From contig CALFSK010000016.1 of NCBI GenBank assembly GCA_937916845.1, forward strand, positions 57,392-121,391: DNA of 64,000 bases, written 5' to 3'. Positions 8,572 through 16,627 of the stretch are shown here, piece after piece. This stretch comes from an uncultured Lactobacillus sp. GTDB lineage: Bacteria; Bacillota; Bacilli; Lactobacillales; Lactobacillaceae. The translations under genes and the position numbers were made by a program. The notes below the pieces were generated by a model. It had not been told where the DNA came from and made no database searches. It saw only the letters and a list, made by a program, of their open reading frames with translations. Each line of letters opens with the position of its first letter. The stretch's first letter is position 1.

Positions 8572-8802
8572 TTAACGTTTCTGACCAAAAGCAAAATAGA
8601 GCCACGGGCCAATTGGCTGTACAAAGGCTAGTAGTAACCAACCCAGTTTATGCCCACGGCGCACGGACTTCGCTTGTAAAATATCGGTAATCACAATCGC
8701 ACTTGCTGTCACTTCTAGCGCCGCTAGCGGTAAGATCCGTTGAACGACGTGGCGTGAAAGTGGTTTTCGTGATGAGTGGTGTTGACAACAACGTTTAAAC
8801 AT
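8572..8802 (-). CDS. Small membrane protein, PLDc_N-like
   Basis: A 76-residue protein with two predicted membrane segments (about residues 22-42 and 52-70). The second segment and tail, KLGWLLLAFVQPIGPWLYFAFGQKR, are typical of the phospholipase-D-nuclease N-terminal domain (PLDc_N), also found alone as a small membrane protein. The cytosolic HKD domain is absent. AAGGGGG precedes the ATG. Function unknown. Confidence 0.75.
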   Translation of the reverse strand: MFKRCCQHHSSRKPLSRHVVQRILPLAALEVTASAIVITDILQAKSVRRGHKLGWLLLAFVQPIGPWLYFAFGQKR

Positions 8803-8867
8803 CGTGCAAGCCCCCTTATATTAATTGCACCCAGTATACGCCCAAATTAGTGTAAGCGCTATCTAAT

Positions 8868-9713
8868 TCAGTAGCCGGTCGGACGTTTTCCGATAAATCG
8901 CGTACTGCCAACGGACAGCTGATCAATGATTGCTGACCCTTGCAGTAACTGCCGTTCAACAATCCCGACTTGCCCGTGGTCAATCGTAATAATTTGATAG
9001 CGACTACTCTCACGAATACGGTGTTGGTGCGGATTAATACAATTAACGTCGTAAGAAGCCGAACCAGCGACGACGTTTAAAACGTGGTCACCGATAACGT
9101 AGCTCGTCGAAAAATGAACGTGGCCGGTAAACACCCCACCCACGTTATGCCCCCGCAAGACCGAGAGTAACGCGGGGGTATTTTGTAAAATGGCGTAGTG
9201 CATGTTCGTCATCGTTGGTCCGTCTAGCGGATGATGTAAGAACAAAAAGGCCCGCTTCGTCGGCGCTTGCCGCAGATGCTTACCCAACCATTTTAGCTGT
9301 TCGGGGGCCAACCACCCAGCTTCATACCCGCTGACTTTTGAATCCAAAAAATAAAAGTCATTGTTACCCAACCGCATCCGGTTCGCGTAATAGGGCCCCG
9401 GATCAGCGGGTAAATATCCTTCGTAGAAGACTTCTCGGCAGTCATGGTTACCTAAAATCACCCGGACGTGACAGTTAAATTCTGACTTCATCGTGTGAAT
9501 AACGGCGTGCAGACGTTGATAATCGTCAGCGCCACCGTTATGAATCAGATCGCCGGTAAACACAATCAAATCAGGTTGAAACGGCAATTGCCGGATGTCG
9601 TCAATAATCGTTGCCAATTTGACCCAAGGATCGATTTGTTGGTGGTGCACCGATACTTGGCCATGGGGCGTCAAATGTGGATCAGAAATTTGAATCACGT
9701 GTAAGCGCTGCAT
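8868..9713 (-). CDS. CpdA-like metallophosphoesterase
   Basis: A 281-residue calcineurin-like phosphoesterase. The dimetal motifs appear in order: SDPHL (D-x-H), TGDLIHNGG (GD-x-x), GNHDCRE (GNHD), LHHPLD, and TGHVHFST (GH-x-H). Spacing and the N-terminal RLHVIQISDPHL resemble CpdA / class III cyclic-nucleotide phosphodiesterases; the true substrate (cAMP, another phosphodiester or lipid) is not shown. The start at 9713 was chosen because GAGAAGTG lies 6 nt upstream. Confidence 0.85.
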   Translation of the reverse strand: MQRLHVIQISDPHLTPHGQVSVHHQQIDPWVKLATIIDDIRQLPFQPDLIVFTGDLIHNGGADDYQRLHAVIHTMKSEFNCHVRVILGNHDCREVFYEGYLPADPGPYYANRMRLGNNDFYFLDSKVSGYEAGWLAPEQLKWLGKHLRQAPTKRAFLFLHHPLDGPTMTNMHYAILQNTPALLSVLRGHNVGGVFTGHVHFSTSYVIGDHVLNVVAGSASYDVNCINPHQHRIRESSRYQIITIDHGQVGIVERQLLQGSAIIDQLSVGSTRFIGKRPTGY

Positions 9714-9903
9714 ACTAATCACTTCTCTACCTTGCAGATTCACCAAACGGCTACCTATAATATAACTAGCAAACGTAAAGTTTAACCAACCCATCATATA
9801 AAAAAATTGTAAATTTCTTGATAGTAGCCCTTTACGCTAAAGTGGCTTATGATGGAATCAAACTTCTTTTCAGAAAATCAATTTAGTAAACGAGGGACCT
9901 TAT

Positions 9904-10455
9904 TTGAAAAACATTTTAGTAGGACCGCGCGTCACTTTGGCCGTGCCTCAACCCGAAGACTTTGACGAAATTAGCGACTGGTACACCGACGCCGACTTTA
10001 TGCGGCGGATGGATACTGCGCCCGCACGCCCCCTCTCCGGTGAAGACTTGGAACGAACTTACCGCAATTTGGATCGAAACACCGAGTTTTATTTTCACGT
10101 CCGCAGTTCAGACGACGATCGCTTGCTAGGCTTTGTCACGTTATACAATATCGAATGGACGAACCAAATTGCACAGTTAGCCATCGCAATTGGCGACCCC
10201 AGTGATCGTGGTCAAGGTTATGGTACCGAGACGTTAAATCTTATGCTTAATTATGGTTTCAACGAATTGAACCTTTATAAGGTCTGTTTGGACGTCATCG
10301 CAACAAACCAATCCGCCATCGCCGTTTATCAAAATAGCGGCTTTGAATTCGAAGGAACCAACGTGCGGGCCGTCATGCGGGACGGGCATCGCTACGATTT
10401 ATACCACATGGGATTATTTGCAGCTGATTTTCAACCACGCGTCACCTTAAAATAA
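9904..10455 (+). CDS. GNAT acetyltransferase, RimJ/RimL type
   Basis: A 183-residue Gcn5-related N-acetyltransferase. It has LRPPxxxD-like N-terminal strands (VTLAVPQPEDFDEI), the acetyl-CoA loop DRGQGYGTETLNLML (motif A, Q-x-x-G-x-G) and the late motif NLYKVCLDVIATNQSAIAVYQNSGFEFEG. This layout is typical of RimL/RimJ or SpeG-like enzymes. The acceptor is unknown. The start is TTG at 9904 with GAGGGA upstream. Confidence 0.85.
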   Translation: MKNILVGPRVTLAVPQPEDFDEISDWYTDADFMRRMDTAPARPLSGEDLERTYRNLDRNTEFYFHVRSSDDDRLLGFVTLYNIEWTNQIAQLAIAIGDPSDRGQGYGTETLNLMLNYGFNELNLYKVCLDVIATNQSAIAVYQNSGFEFEGTNVRAVMRDGHRYDLYHMGLFAADFQPRVTLK

Positions 10456-10472
10456 TTAATCAGCTCAATTAG

Positions 10473-10501
10473 TTGCAGCCGCTAGGGTTTGCACTTATAA
10501 T
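10473..10501 (+). promoter_or_regulatory. Promoter of small-RNA locus a
   Basis: TTGCAG (10473-10478), a 17-nt spacer and TATAAT (10496-10501). No open reading frame follows, only the structured sequence described as small RNA a. Confidence 0.75.
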
Positions 10502-10507
10502 AGTCGC

Positions 10508-10711
10508 AGATTGATAGTAAGTGACCAACTGACTGTCAATCCTTAATATTCTTTAGTTTTTAGATTATTAGTGGCGTTGCTGCCATAACGTCGACTAGTG
10601 ATTATTTTCATTCATGGACTCCCCCAAGTCTTATGAATGGGGTTCATCAAAGCCCCCACTTTGATGTTTCCTACTCCTTGACCACTGCATCCTTGATGTA
10701 GTGGCTTTTTT
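10508..10711 (+). ncRNA. Candidate small RNA a with C-rich loops
   Basis: It starts about 7 nt after a sigma-A promoter and ends in an intrinsic terminator (CCACTGCATC / GATGTAGTGG, then six T). Between them are a stem CATTCAT/ATGAATG enclosing GACTCCCCCAAGTC (10609-10639), a perfect hairpin CATCAAAG-CCCCCA-CTTTGATG (10645-10666) and single-stranded CCTACTCC. All the exposed segments are complementary to Shine-Dalgarno sequence. The layout matches loci b, c and d below and recalls the streptococcal csRNA group and C-rich-loop sRNAs of staphylococci. No coding potential was found. Confidence 0.65.
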
Positions 10712-10723
10712 ATTTTCTAACTA

Positions 10724-11175
10724 AAGGTTGAAAGTTAAATTTAGGGATTGATTACTGTTGTATCAGTATTTAGACTAATACAACTGAGTTAGTCCGGTTG
10801 CCACTGATGATATGCGGTCGTGGGACCGGGGGAAGCCAGAGAACGGTCTCCCCCCTCGCCCGGAACAATTGCAAAAACCACAATTGTCCCGAACCGTCCG
10901 TGGCCTAAGACCGGAAAACCACCGGTCAAACGCCACCTTCACGACCGATATCATCAGTGACAACCTCCGATTATCCGAATCACAATAGTAAGTCTGTTTT
11001 TAGCGCAGTCGGGTAGTCTTGGTGTGCTGTGTCGGCAAGATTAGCAAGTGGGTTTTAGTTGCTAATCTTGCGGGGCGATGCAAAGACGTGGGCTGTCGGC
11101 TTTGCATCGAGGTTGCAGACCGCACTATGGCTGCGACCGTCCCCCATAGCACGCCAGGGATACCCGACGGAGCGG
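10724..11175. repeat. Cloverleaf repeat element A (two modules)
   Basis: Module 2 (10794-10970) is closed by arms CACTGATGATAT / ATATCATCAGTG and holds three inner hairpins. Module 1 (about 11003-11175) has arms GGGTAGTCTTGG... / ...CCAGGGATACCC and inner hairpins AGATTAGCAA/TTGCTAATCT, GATGCAAAG/CTTTGCATC and GGTTGCAG/CTGCGACC. The last carries the shared AGACCGCAC...GGCT loop. It lies between a forward unit and the convergent lrgA. Short reading frames across it are by-products of the inverted repeats. Confidence 0.85.
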
Positions 11176-11289
11176 GTAATAAAAAAGGAAAAAACAACGA
11201 CCCCACCGCTTTTCCCCTCAACGTTTCATGATTGACTAGATCTAACTGGTACAACATCTACCGCTTAGTAAATGTAATGCCACCAAGAT

Positions 11290-11709
11290 TTAATCCTCTT
11301 CAATTTCTCCAACCGAACGACCAACTCGTGCTTGTAGCCATTCCTTAACTTGAATCAGTACCCACGCTATTCCAGCGGTAAATAGCAATAACATCAACGT
11401 TGAAATCATGATTACGACAATGATTTGTAACCCTTCTGCTTTTAACACATCTAGCTTCGTCACTAGGGCAATTCCAGATGGAATGAAAATTAAACTAATA
11501 ATCTGAACAAAGAAGTTGCTCACACCCGAGACGTGTTCCAGCTTAACCACTTTAAAGGTTAGGAGGAGGTACAACATAATCATCCCAATCAACGCGGTCG
11601 GCATTGGAAAAGCTGGCCATAACTGACTGGATAAGTTTGACAGCAAACTACTGGCAAATAAAATCACACCGTAAATCATAATTTGACGGATAAACATTCC
11701 TTTTTTCAT
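11290..11709 (-). CDS. lrgA: LrgA-like antiholin/holin-like membrane protein
   Basis: A 139-residue protein with four hydrophobic segments and the LrgA/CidA signature around PMPTALIGMIMLYLLLTFKVVKLEHV. These proteins work with LrgB in murein-hydrolase control, programmed lysis or small-metabolite (pyruvate-type) transport. The ATG at 11709 follows AGGAGG by 6 nt. It lies 10 nt downstream of lrgB in one transcript, the reverse of the common lrgA-lrgB order. Confidence 0.85.
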   Translation of the reverse strand: MKKGMFIRQIMIYGVILFASSLLSNLSSQLWPAFPMPTALIGMIMLYLLLTFKVVKLEHVSGVSNFFVQIISLIFIPSGIALVTKLDVLKAEGLQIIVVIMISTLMLLLFTAGIAWVLIQVKEWLQARVGRSVGEIEED

Positions 11710-11719
11710 CAAATTCCTC

Positions 11720-12448
11720 CTAACCTAAACCAACGAAACTAGCAAATCCCGGTACCATGAAGTTAACTAAAATCCCCGCGATAACGAAGGCGATGGCACC
11801 GGTCGCGCCCGCTGCTTCACTCACTTCAATGGCCTTCGTAGCACCCACCGCGTTACCCGCGATTCCGAATCCTAAGCCTGCGCCGAGTGGATTCTTATGC
11901 AACTTAAACCAGCGAATAAAGTGATCTCCCAGGGCGTAAATCAGGACCGAATTCAAAATAACCGCAAAGGCTGCAATCGCCTGATCACCACCAACTGACT
12001 CCGCTACGGGTAAGGCAATCGCGGTCGTCGCCGCTTGAACTAACATCGCGCCCAAAGCCGCATCGGTTAAGCCTAATAATCGTGAAACGCCATAAATCCC
12101 AAACAGGGATAGCAGCAAGCCTATAAACAGGGCAACTAGGATTACGTCCCAGTGTTTTTTGAAGATATCATTACGCTTATATAACGGTACGGCAAACGAG
12201 ACCGTTGCCGGTGCAACAAACCAGAACAACCAGTCGCCACCAATCTGGTACGCTTCGTAAACTTTTTGTACAGGTGTCCGTAGAATCGACGCCATCAATA
12301 CCAATAAACCAATCCCGAGCAACATTCCAAAAAACAGCGGTTGGAATAGTACGAAGCGATTTGTTTTGTGATATAAATACTCGCCAATCCCATAAACTAG
12401 GACCGATAGTCCAATCCCGAAAAACGGATTATTGAGAAGATAATTCAC
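11720..12448 (-). CDS. lrgB: LrgB family membrane protein
   Basis: A 242-residue polytopic membrane protein of the LrgB/CidB family. Typical features are NNPFFGIGLSVLVYGIGEYLY near the start, FVAPATVSFAVPLYK, ALPVAESVGG and the glycine-rich FGIAGNAVGATKAIEVSEAAGA. It starts with GTG after TAGGAAAA; the overlapping ATG is out of frame and soon stops. It is the first gene of the lrgB-lrgA unit, downstream of a structured leader at 12480-12570. Confidence 0.87.
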   Translation of the reverse strand: MNYLLNNPFFGIGLSVLVYGIGEYLYHKTNRFVLFQPLFFGMLLGIGLLVLMASILRTPVQKVYEAYQIGGDWLFWFVAPATVSFAVPLYKRNDIFKKHWDVILVALFIGLLLSLFGIYGVSRLLGLTDAALGAMLVQAATTAIALPVAESVGGDQAIAAFAVILNSVLIYALGDHFIRWFKLHKNPLGAGLGFGIAGNAVGATKAIEVSEAAGATGAIAFVIAGILVNFMVPGFASFVGLG

Positions 12449-12479
12449 ACATTTTCCTACTTTCTTTCAGTGTCTAGTA

Positions 12480-12570
12480 GTAACAAAAAAGGCGCCCCAT
12501 CCGGGTCTAGTCATCATTTTCATGGTGGTTAGGCTCAGAACAGTGCGCCAACACGGCTCTAAATCATTAT
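12480..12570 (-). other. Structured region between degV and lrgB
   Basis: On the minus strand a stem GGCGC ... GCGCC closes a loop of about 50 nt and is followed by six T. Inside it, GAGCC and GGCTC-like segments could form an alternative pairing. It may simply terminate degV, or act as an attenuator in front of lrgB. It does not match any riboswitch class I can recall. Confidence 0.45.
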
Positions 12571-12624
12571 CTTTTAATTATAGCATACTAAAGATTATTT
12601 TAATAGTACAATGACACCCTTAAT

Positions 12625-13464
12625 TTAATCTATAGTATAAAACATCAAAGCATACGCACCAATTCCCGCATGGGTTGCAATCACCGCACTAGTTCTCGCA
12701 ACCATTAAGTCTGCTTGTGGTGCTACTTTTTTCAACAGGGCTTCTGGTGCATCCGCCACACTAGGATCGCCCACGTAGGAAATTCCGGCGGCTTCGACCC
12801 GCGTTACATCTTGTAGCTCAGCTAAGATTCGCTCCTGGGCTTTAATCAAGGCTTTCTTCCCACGGCCGCGGGTATAGAGTTTCAGCTTACCTTCGGCTAA
12901 TTCAAAAACGAACTTCAGCTTAATCAAGTTAGTCACAACGCCGGCTAACTTCGGCACCCGACCACCCTTGACCAAATTATCCAGGGTATCGACAAATAAG
13001 TAGGTCTTAGTGTGCTCACGAATAACCGTGATTTTAGCTAAAATCGTGTCTAAGGTGGCACCCCCGTGCGCCATTCGTGCCGCCGTCAAAACTTGAAAGG
13101 CCATCCCGCGATCCGCACTCTGCGTATCGATTACCGTCACGTCCCCGTCACATAGCTCAGCCGCTTGCCGGGCCGCGTTAACGGTTCCGCTCAGCGTTTC
13201 CGTCAGGTGTAGCGATAAGACTTGGCTGCCATCCGCGGTCAACGCATCGTAAATGCTGACAAAGTTGCCAATCGGTGGTTGACTTGTTGTGGGTAAACTA
13301 GGGCTGACCCGCATCTGTTGATCAAATTGGGCGGGGTCAACGGCCGTATCAGCAATCAAATCGCTCCCAAATCCTACTAATAATGGTACGACTGCAATGT
13401 TATATTGTTCAATTTCTGCTGCGGTCAGGCGCACCGCAGAATCGGTAACGATTTTTATGCTCAT
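12625..13464 (-). CDS. DegV family fatty-acid-binding protein (FakB-like)
   Basis: A 279-residue DegV protein. The N-terminal IKIVTDSAVRL strand, the TSQPPIGNFVSIYDAL region (Thr/Ser fatty-acid carboxylate contact), HLTETLSGTVNAARQA and a C-terminal ARTSAVIATHAGIGAYALMFY motif define the family. DegV/FakB proteins present fatty acids to the kinase FakA for phospholipid synthesis. FakA is not in the window. The ATG at 13464 matches the conserved N-terminus, though its ribosome binding site is weak. Confidence 0.88.
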   Translation of the reverse strand: MSIKIVTDSAVRLTAAEIEQYNIAVVPLLVGFGSDLIADTAVDPAQFDQQMRVSPSLPTTSQPPIGNFVSIYDALTADGSQVLSLHLTETLSGTVNAARQAAELCDGDVTVIDTQSADRGMAFQVLTAARMAHGGATLDTILAKITVIREHTKTYLFVDTLDNLVKGGRVPKLAGVVTNLIKLKFVFELAEGKLKLYTRGRGKKALIKAQERILAELQDVTRVEAAGISYVGDPSVADAPEALLKKVAPQADLMVARTSAVIATHAGIGAYALMFYTID

Positions 13465-13662
13465 AAGGAATCTCGCTTTCAACGAATTTGAGACTTATTA
13501 TAGCATCGCCAATTCTTTAGAAGCTTAGATCCTTGATAAATCAATATTCTGAGCCAACATTAGTTGCCTGTATGTCGCAAATCGATTATAAACTTTGTAA
13601 AAGCGTGTGCCCCGCAACTAAAATCTTTTTTCAAATGAAAATCACGTTTTTACTATTTCAAC

Positions 13663-13694
13663 ATCACATTTTCTTCACGACCGCTCGTTATACT
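13663..13694 (+). promoter_or_regulatory. Direct-repeat promoter of small RNA b
   Basis: ATCACA-N5-TTCACG-N9-TATACT. The half-sites are one helical turn apart and replace a recognisable -35 box. The same geometry precedes small RNA c. This is typical of an OmpR-family response-regulator site. Confidence 0.6.
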
Positions 13695-13699
13695 GTATT

Positions 13700-13838
13700 C
13701 ATAGTCATTGAGGAACTTCCCATTCCTTAACGACCCCTAACTTCAAATATTCATTACCTCCCCAAGCGATGAATAGATGTGTGTGTATACTTAAATATTT
13801 ACTTTCCCTTTTCCTCCGTATTCCCCGTACGGAGGTTT
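13700..13838 (+). ncRNA. Candidate small RNA b with C-rich loops
   Basis: Hairpin AGGAA-CTTCCCA-TTCCT (about 13710-13728), single-stranded ACGACCCC, hairpin ATTCAT/ATGAAT (13749-13774) with loop TACCTCCCCAAGCG, then a terminator CCTCCGTA-TTCCCCG-TACGGAGG followed by seven T. No start codon with a ribosome binding site is present. It lies 220 nt upstream of the fatty-acid operon. Confidence 0.65.
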
Positions 13839-13936
13839 TTTTGTCGTTATTTTTCTCAGCTAGGTATTTAATTGTGAAATTATTTACATGTAGATAGTCC
13901 ACAGTGTCTTGGCAATAAATTTGGTGCTTTTCACCG

Positions 13937-13965
13937 TTAAAGCGCTTCCAATTTTAAGTTATGAT
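13937..13965 (+). promoter_or_regulatory. Promoter and cre of the CLA-type operon
   Basis: TTAAAGCGCTTCCA (13937-13950) matches the cre palindrome at 12 of 14 positions and occupies the -35 region of a TATGAT -10 box (13960-13965). CcpA binding there would repress. Confidence 0.65.
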
Positions 13966-13987
13966 AGACCTTGTTAAGGAGGGTGAA

Positions 13988-14020
13988 ATGATTCCCGCCC
14001 ATAAGAGTCGACTTTTATAA
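13988..14020 (+). CDS. Possible 10-residue leader peptide
   Basis: ATG at 13988 is preceded by a near-ideal AAGGAGGG ribosome binding site with 5-nt spacing. It opens MIPAHKSRLL and stops at 14020, 37 nt before the SDR gene. It lies within the transcript starting near 13972. It may control translation of the operon or be incidental. Confidence 0.45.
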   Translation: MIPAHKSRLL

Positions 14021-14057
14021 AACTATCACAACTAATTTTGGAGGAGGTAGTATTACG

Positions 14058-14921
14058 ATGAAGGATTTTAAAAACAAAGTAATGTTCATTACGGGTGCGG
14101 CCCATGGCTTCGGCCAAGTGATCGCAGAAGGTGGTGCCAAGCGTGGCATGCGCTTAGCCCTCGTTGATATTGACGGTCCCGCCCTGGAGAAAACCTACAA
14201 AACCATTACCGATGATTTAGGCGCTGAAGCGATTATGGTGACCGCCGACGTTACGGTTGAAGATAACGTGGACGACGCGATTCAACAAACCATGGACAAG
14301 TTCGGCCAGATTGATTTACTGATCAACAACGCCGGCATCGCCCTTCCCGGCCGGATTTGGGAATTACCAAGCCGCGATTGGGAATGGATCATGCACATTA
14401 ACTTGATGAGCCAGGTTTACGCCATGCAACGCGTTATTCCAATCATGTTAAAACAAAAGACCCATGGCGACATCTTAAACGTTGCTTCTATCGCCGGCTT
14501 AGTCGACACCCCTGGGATGCCGTCATATCACGCTAGCAAGTTTGCCTCAGTTGGGATGACTGAAGCGACGGCTTACGACTTGCAACGAATCAAGGCCGAC
14601 ATCGACATGCACGTCATGTGCCCCGGCTTCGTTCAAACCGATTTGTACCATACCGAAAATCACCGGCCAGCACAATACAGCGACCCAAGTGATCCATACT
14701 ATCAAAGCGAAGCTTACTTAAAGGGACAACAATTTGCGAAGTACGTTATCACCAACGGTAAACCAATCGACACGATCGAAGAGACCGTCTTTAAAGCCTT
14801 GGAAGATAACCGCTTCTACATTTTGACCCACCCAGAATTCAACCCATTAATTAGCGACCGGGTCAACCGGATCGTTAACGATGGCAAACCAGACGTCCAC
14901 ATTATGGACGGCATCATGTAA
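14058..14921 (+). CDS. Short-chain dehydrogenase, CLA-DH type
   Basis: A 287-residue classical SDR. It has TGAAHGFG cofactor loop (residues 12-19), NNAG (90-93), catalytic Ser near 144 and Tyr157-x-x-x-Lys161. In L. plantarum an SDR encoded next to an acetoacetate-decarboxylase-like and a nitroreductase-like protein is CLA-DH, which oxidises 10-hydroxy fatty acids to 10-oxo acids in polyunsaturated fatty-acid saturation. The same trio is present here in the same order, which is the main basis for the name. GGAGGAGG precedes the ATG. The promoter has a cre-like site. Confidence 0.8.
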   Translation: MKDFKNKVMFITGAAHGFGQVIAEGGAKRGMRLALVDIDGPALEKTYKTITDDLGAEAIMVTADVTVEDNVDDAIQQTMDKFGQIDLLINNAGIALPGRIWELPSRDWEWIMHINLMSQVYAMQRVIPIMLKQKTHGDILNVASIAGLVDTPGMPSYHASKFASVGMTEATAYDLQRIKADIDMHVMCPGFVQTDLYHTENHRPAQYSDPSDPYYQSEAYLKGQQFAKYVITNGKPIDTIEETVFKALEDNRFYILTHPEFNPLISDRVNRIVNDGKPDVHIMDGIM

Positions 14922-14947
14922 CGTAGTCATTCAAAGGAGTGTTTATT

Positions 14948-15790
14948 ATGGCATTTGTAGTAAGTAACGATGATGTAAAGAACTTCTTAAAGTCACCTAG
15001 CATGAATGATCAAGAAGGGATTGGCTTCGCATACGCAACCGACCCAGCAACGTTAGCTAGCCTCATTCCCGCACCGCTCAAATTAGTTGCGCCCGTTGTT
15101 TGTGGCTACGTTGTTCACATGGGCAAACCAACTTTTGGCGGCCCATACCTCGAACAAAGCTTGTTCGCATTAGTTAGCTATAAAGATAAGATGATGGGTG
15201 CTTACCCACTGACCTTATTGCTCCACGGCCCTGGTGCTGAAAGCGGTGTGATTGCCGGCCGTGAAGGCGCTGGTATCCCTAAGAAACTCGCCGACGCCAT
15301 TGAATTACGCCGGACCGACGACGGCGCATACGCGACCGTTGACCGTCACGGCAAGACCTTGATGAAGGTTTCATGGGACGCGGGCGAACTTAACGATCCG
15401 TCAATCATGAAGCAGTTTGCTGGCCAGTTGGCTTTAGGCAAAGAAGCCGAAATGAACAGTTTCTTCTACAAGTACGACATTGACCAACACGACGACGGGA
15501 CTAACCACTTTGAAAATGTCCAACTCGTTGCCACCCAACTGCGTTCGCTCTGTGACCAAGTTGAACCAGGTCACTTAGACATTGAAATGCACTCAACTCC
15601 TGACGATCCATTGGGCGAATTAAAAGTATTGAAGCCATTAGGTGCCGCTTGGTTCCACATGGATACATCCGTTATGTTCAATACGTTGAAACTCGACACG
15701 GTAGATGCCGACGTCACCATGCCAAAACTATTAACGGGCCGCTACGACCGGGGCTTCTTTAACCAGAAAGACACGACTTATATCATTTAA
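14948..15790 (+). CDS. Acetoacetate-decarboxylase family protein, CLA-DC type
   Basis: A 280-residue protein of the acetoacetate decarboxylase fold. The Schiff-base region GREGAGIPKK (residues 104-113) carries the catalytic Lys. In the L. plantarum fatty-acid saturation pathway the equivalent protein, CLA-DC, isomerises the double bond of 10-oxo acids instead of decarboxylating acetoacetate. It is the second gene of the operon; AAAGGAG lies 8 nt before the ATG, so the upstream in-frame start was rejected. Confidence 0.8.
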   Translation: MAFVVSNDDVKNFLKSPSMNDQEGIGFAYATDPATLASLIPAPLKLVAPVVCGYVVHMGKPTFGGPYLEQSLFALVSYKDKMMGAYPLTLLLHGPGAESGVIAGREGAGIPKKLADAIELRRTDDGAYATVDRHGKTLMKVSWDAGELNDPSIMKQFAGQLALGKEAEMNSFFYKYDIDQHDDGTNHFENVQLVATQLRSLCDQVEPGHLDIEMHSTPDDPLGELKVLKPLGAAWFHMDTSVMFNTLKLDTVDADVTMPKLLTGRYDRGFFNQKDTTYII

Positions 15791-15820
15791 CGATCAACTT
15801 TTTGAAAGGAAGGTTCAACT

Positions 15821-16471
15821 ATGTCAGAAACCACTAAAGAATTAGTAAATAACGACTTATCCGACGTGATGTTTAACCGTCACTCGGTTCGGGCCTTTGA
15901 TCCTAGTGTCAAAATCAACCGCGACGAATTACAAAAGATGATTTCGGAAGCAGCTACCGCACCATCCGCATGCAATTTGCAATCATGGCACTTCGTCGTC
16001 ATCGACACCCCTGAAGCTAAAGAAAAATTCAAAAAAGCTGTGATGAAATTCAACTATCCACAAGTGGACAGCGCTTCAGCCATTGTCTTCATCGCCGGTG
16101 ATACCCAGTCACACTTGGTTTACCGCGATGTTTGGAACAAAGTTTACAAGGCTGGTAACATCACTAAGGAACGTTTGGATCAAATTCTTGGCACGTTCTT
16201 ACCACTTTATGAAAATGCCACTCCAGACTTCTTAAAGTTTGACGCAACGATTGACTGCTCAACCGTCGGAATGCAATTACTCTTAGTTGCACGGGCCCAC
16301 GGTTACGACGCTAACGCCTTCTCTGGGATTGACTTCGAAAAGATGATTCCAACCCTAGGCCTAGATCCAAAGCGCTACGTTCCCGTTATGGGGGTTGCGA
16401 TTGGGAAATCTGCTAAAGAACCACTCCACACAACGCGTTACGATTCTAAAACTCAGACGGACTTCCTTTAA
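15821..16471 (+). CDS. Nitroreductase-family enone reductase, CLA-ER type
   Basis: A 216-residue FMN protein of the nitroreductase fold. The N-terminal RHSVRAFDPS and EAATAPSACNLQSWHFVVI segments bind FMN, and GMQLLLVARAHGYDA is the usual dimer helix. In L. plantarum the matching enzyme CLA-ER saturates the carbon-carbon double bond of 10-oxo enone fatty acids. It is third and last in the operon, with AAGGAAGG upstream and a strong terminator at 16493-16534. Confidence 0.8.
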   Translation: MSETTKELVNNDLSDVMFNRHSVRAFDPSVKINRDELQKMISEAATAPSACNLQSWHFVVIDTPEAKEKFKKAVMKFNYPQVDSASAIVFIAGDTQSHLVYRDVWNKVYKAGNITKERLDQILGTFLPLYENATPDFLKFDATIDCSTVGMQLLLVARAHGYDANAFSGIDFEKMIPTLGLDPKRYVPVMGVAIGKSAKEPLHTTRYDSKTQTDFL

Positions 16472-16492
16472 ATTTTAATTCCTAGTATTGTC

Positions 16493-16534
16493 AAAAACAC
16501 CCACTGAACAGGTCTGTTCAATGAGTGTTTTTGT
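16493..16534 (+). terminator. Terminator of the CLA-type operon
   Basis: AAAAACACCCACTGAACAG pairs with CTGTTCAATGAGTGTTTTT, so the regulator downstream needs its own promoter. Confidence 0.85.
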
Positions 16535-16561
16535 CTATTTTACGAAATCGACCAGCCTTTA

Positions 16562-16575
16562 CAAAAGCGTTTTCA
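16562..16575 (+). promoter_or_regulatory. Cre-like site upstream of the PucR-type regulator
   Basis: CAAAAGCGTTTTCA matches 11 of 14 positions of the cre palindrome, about 50 nt before the start codon. Confidence 0.5.
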
Positions 16576-16627
16576 TTCCTTATCATTAAGTTGGACTTAT
16601 AGACTGACATATGGGGGATACGTCGTC

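Noticed and set aside
10775..11257. Reading frames of 62 to 85 codons across element A
   Set aside because: They follow the arms of inverted repeats, lack ribosome binding sites and change frame in the other copies of the element.
13705..13902. 65-codon minus-strand frame over small RNA b
   Set aside because: Low-complexity translation, no ribosome binding site, and lies opposite a terminator hairpin.
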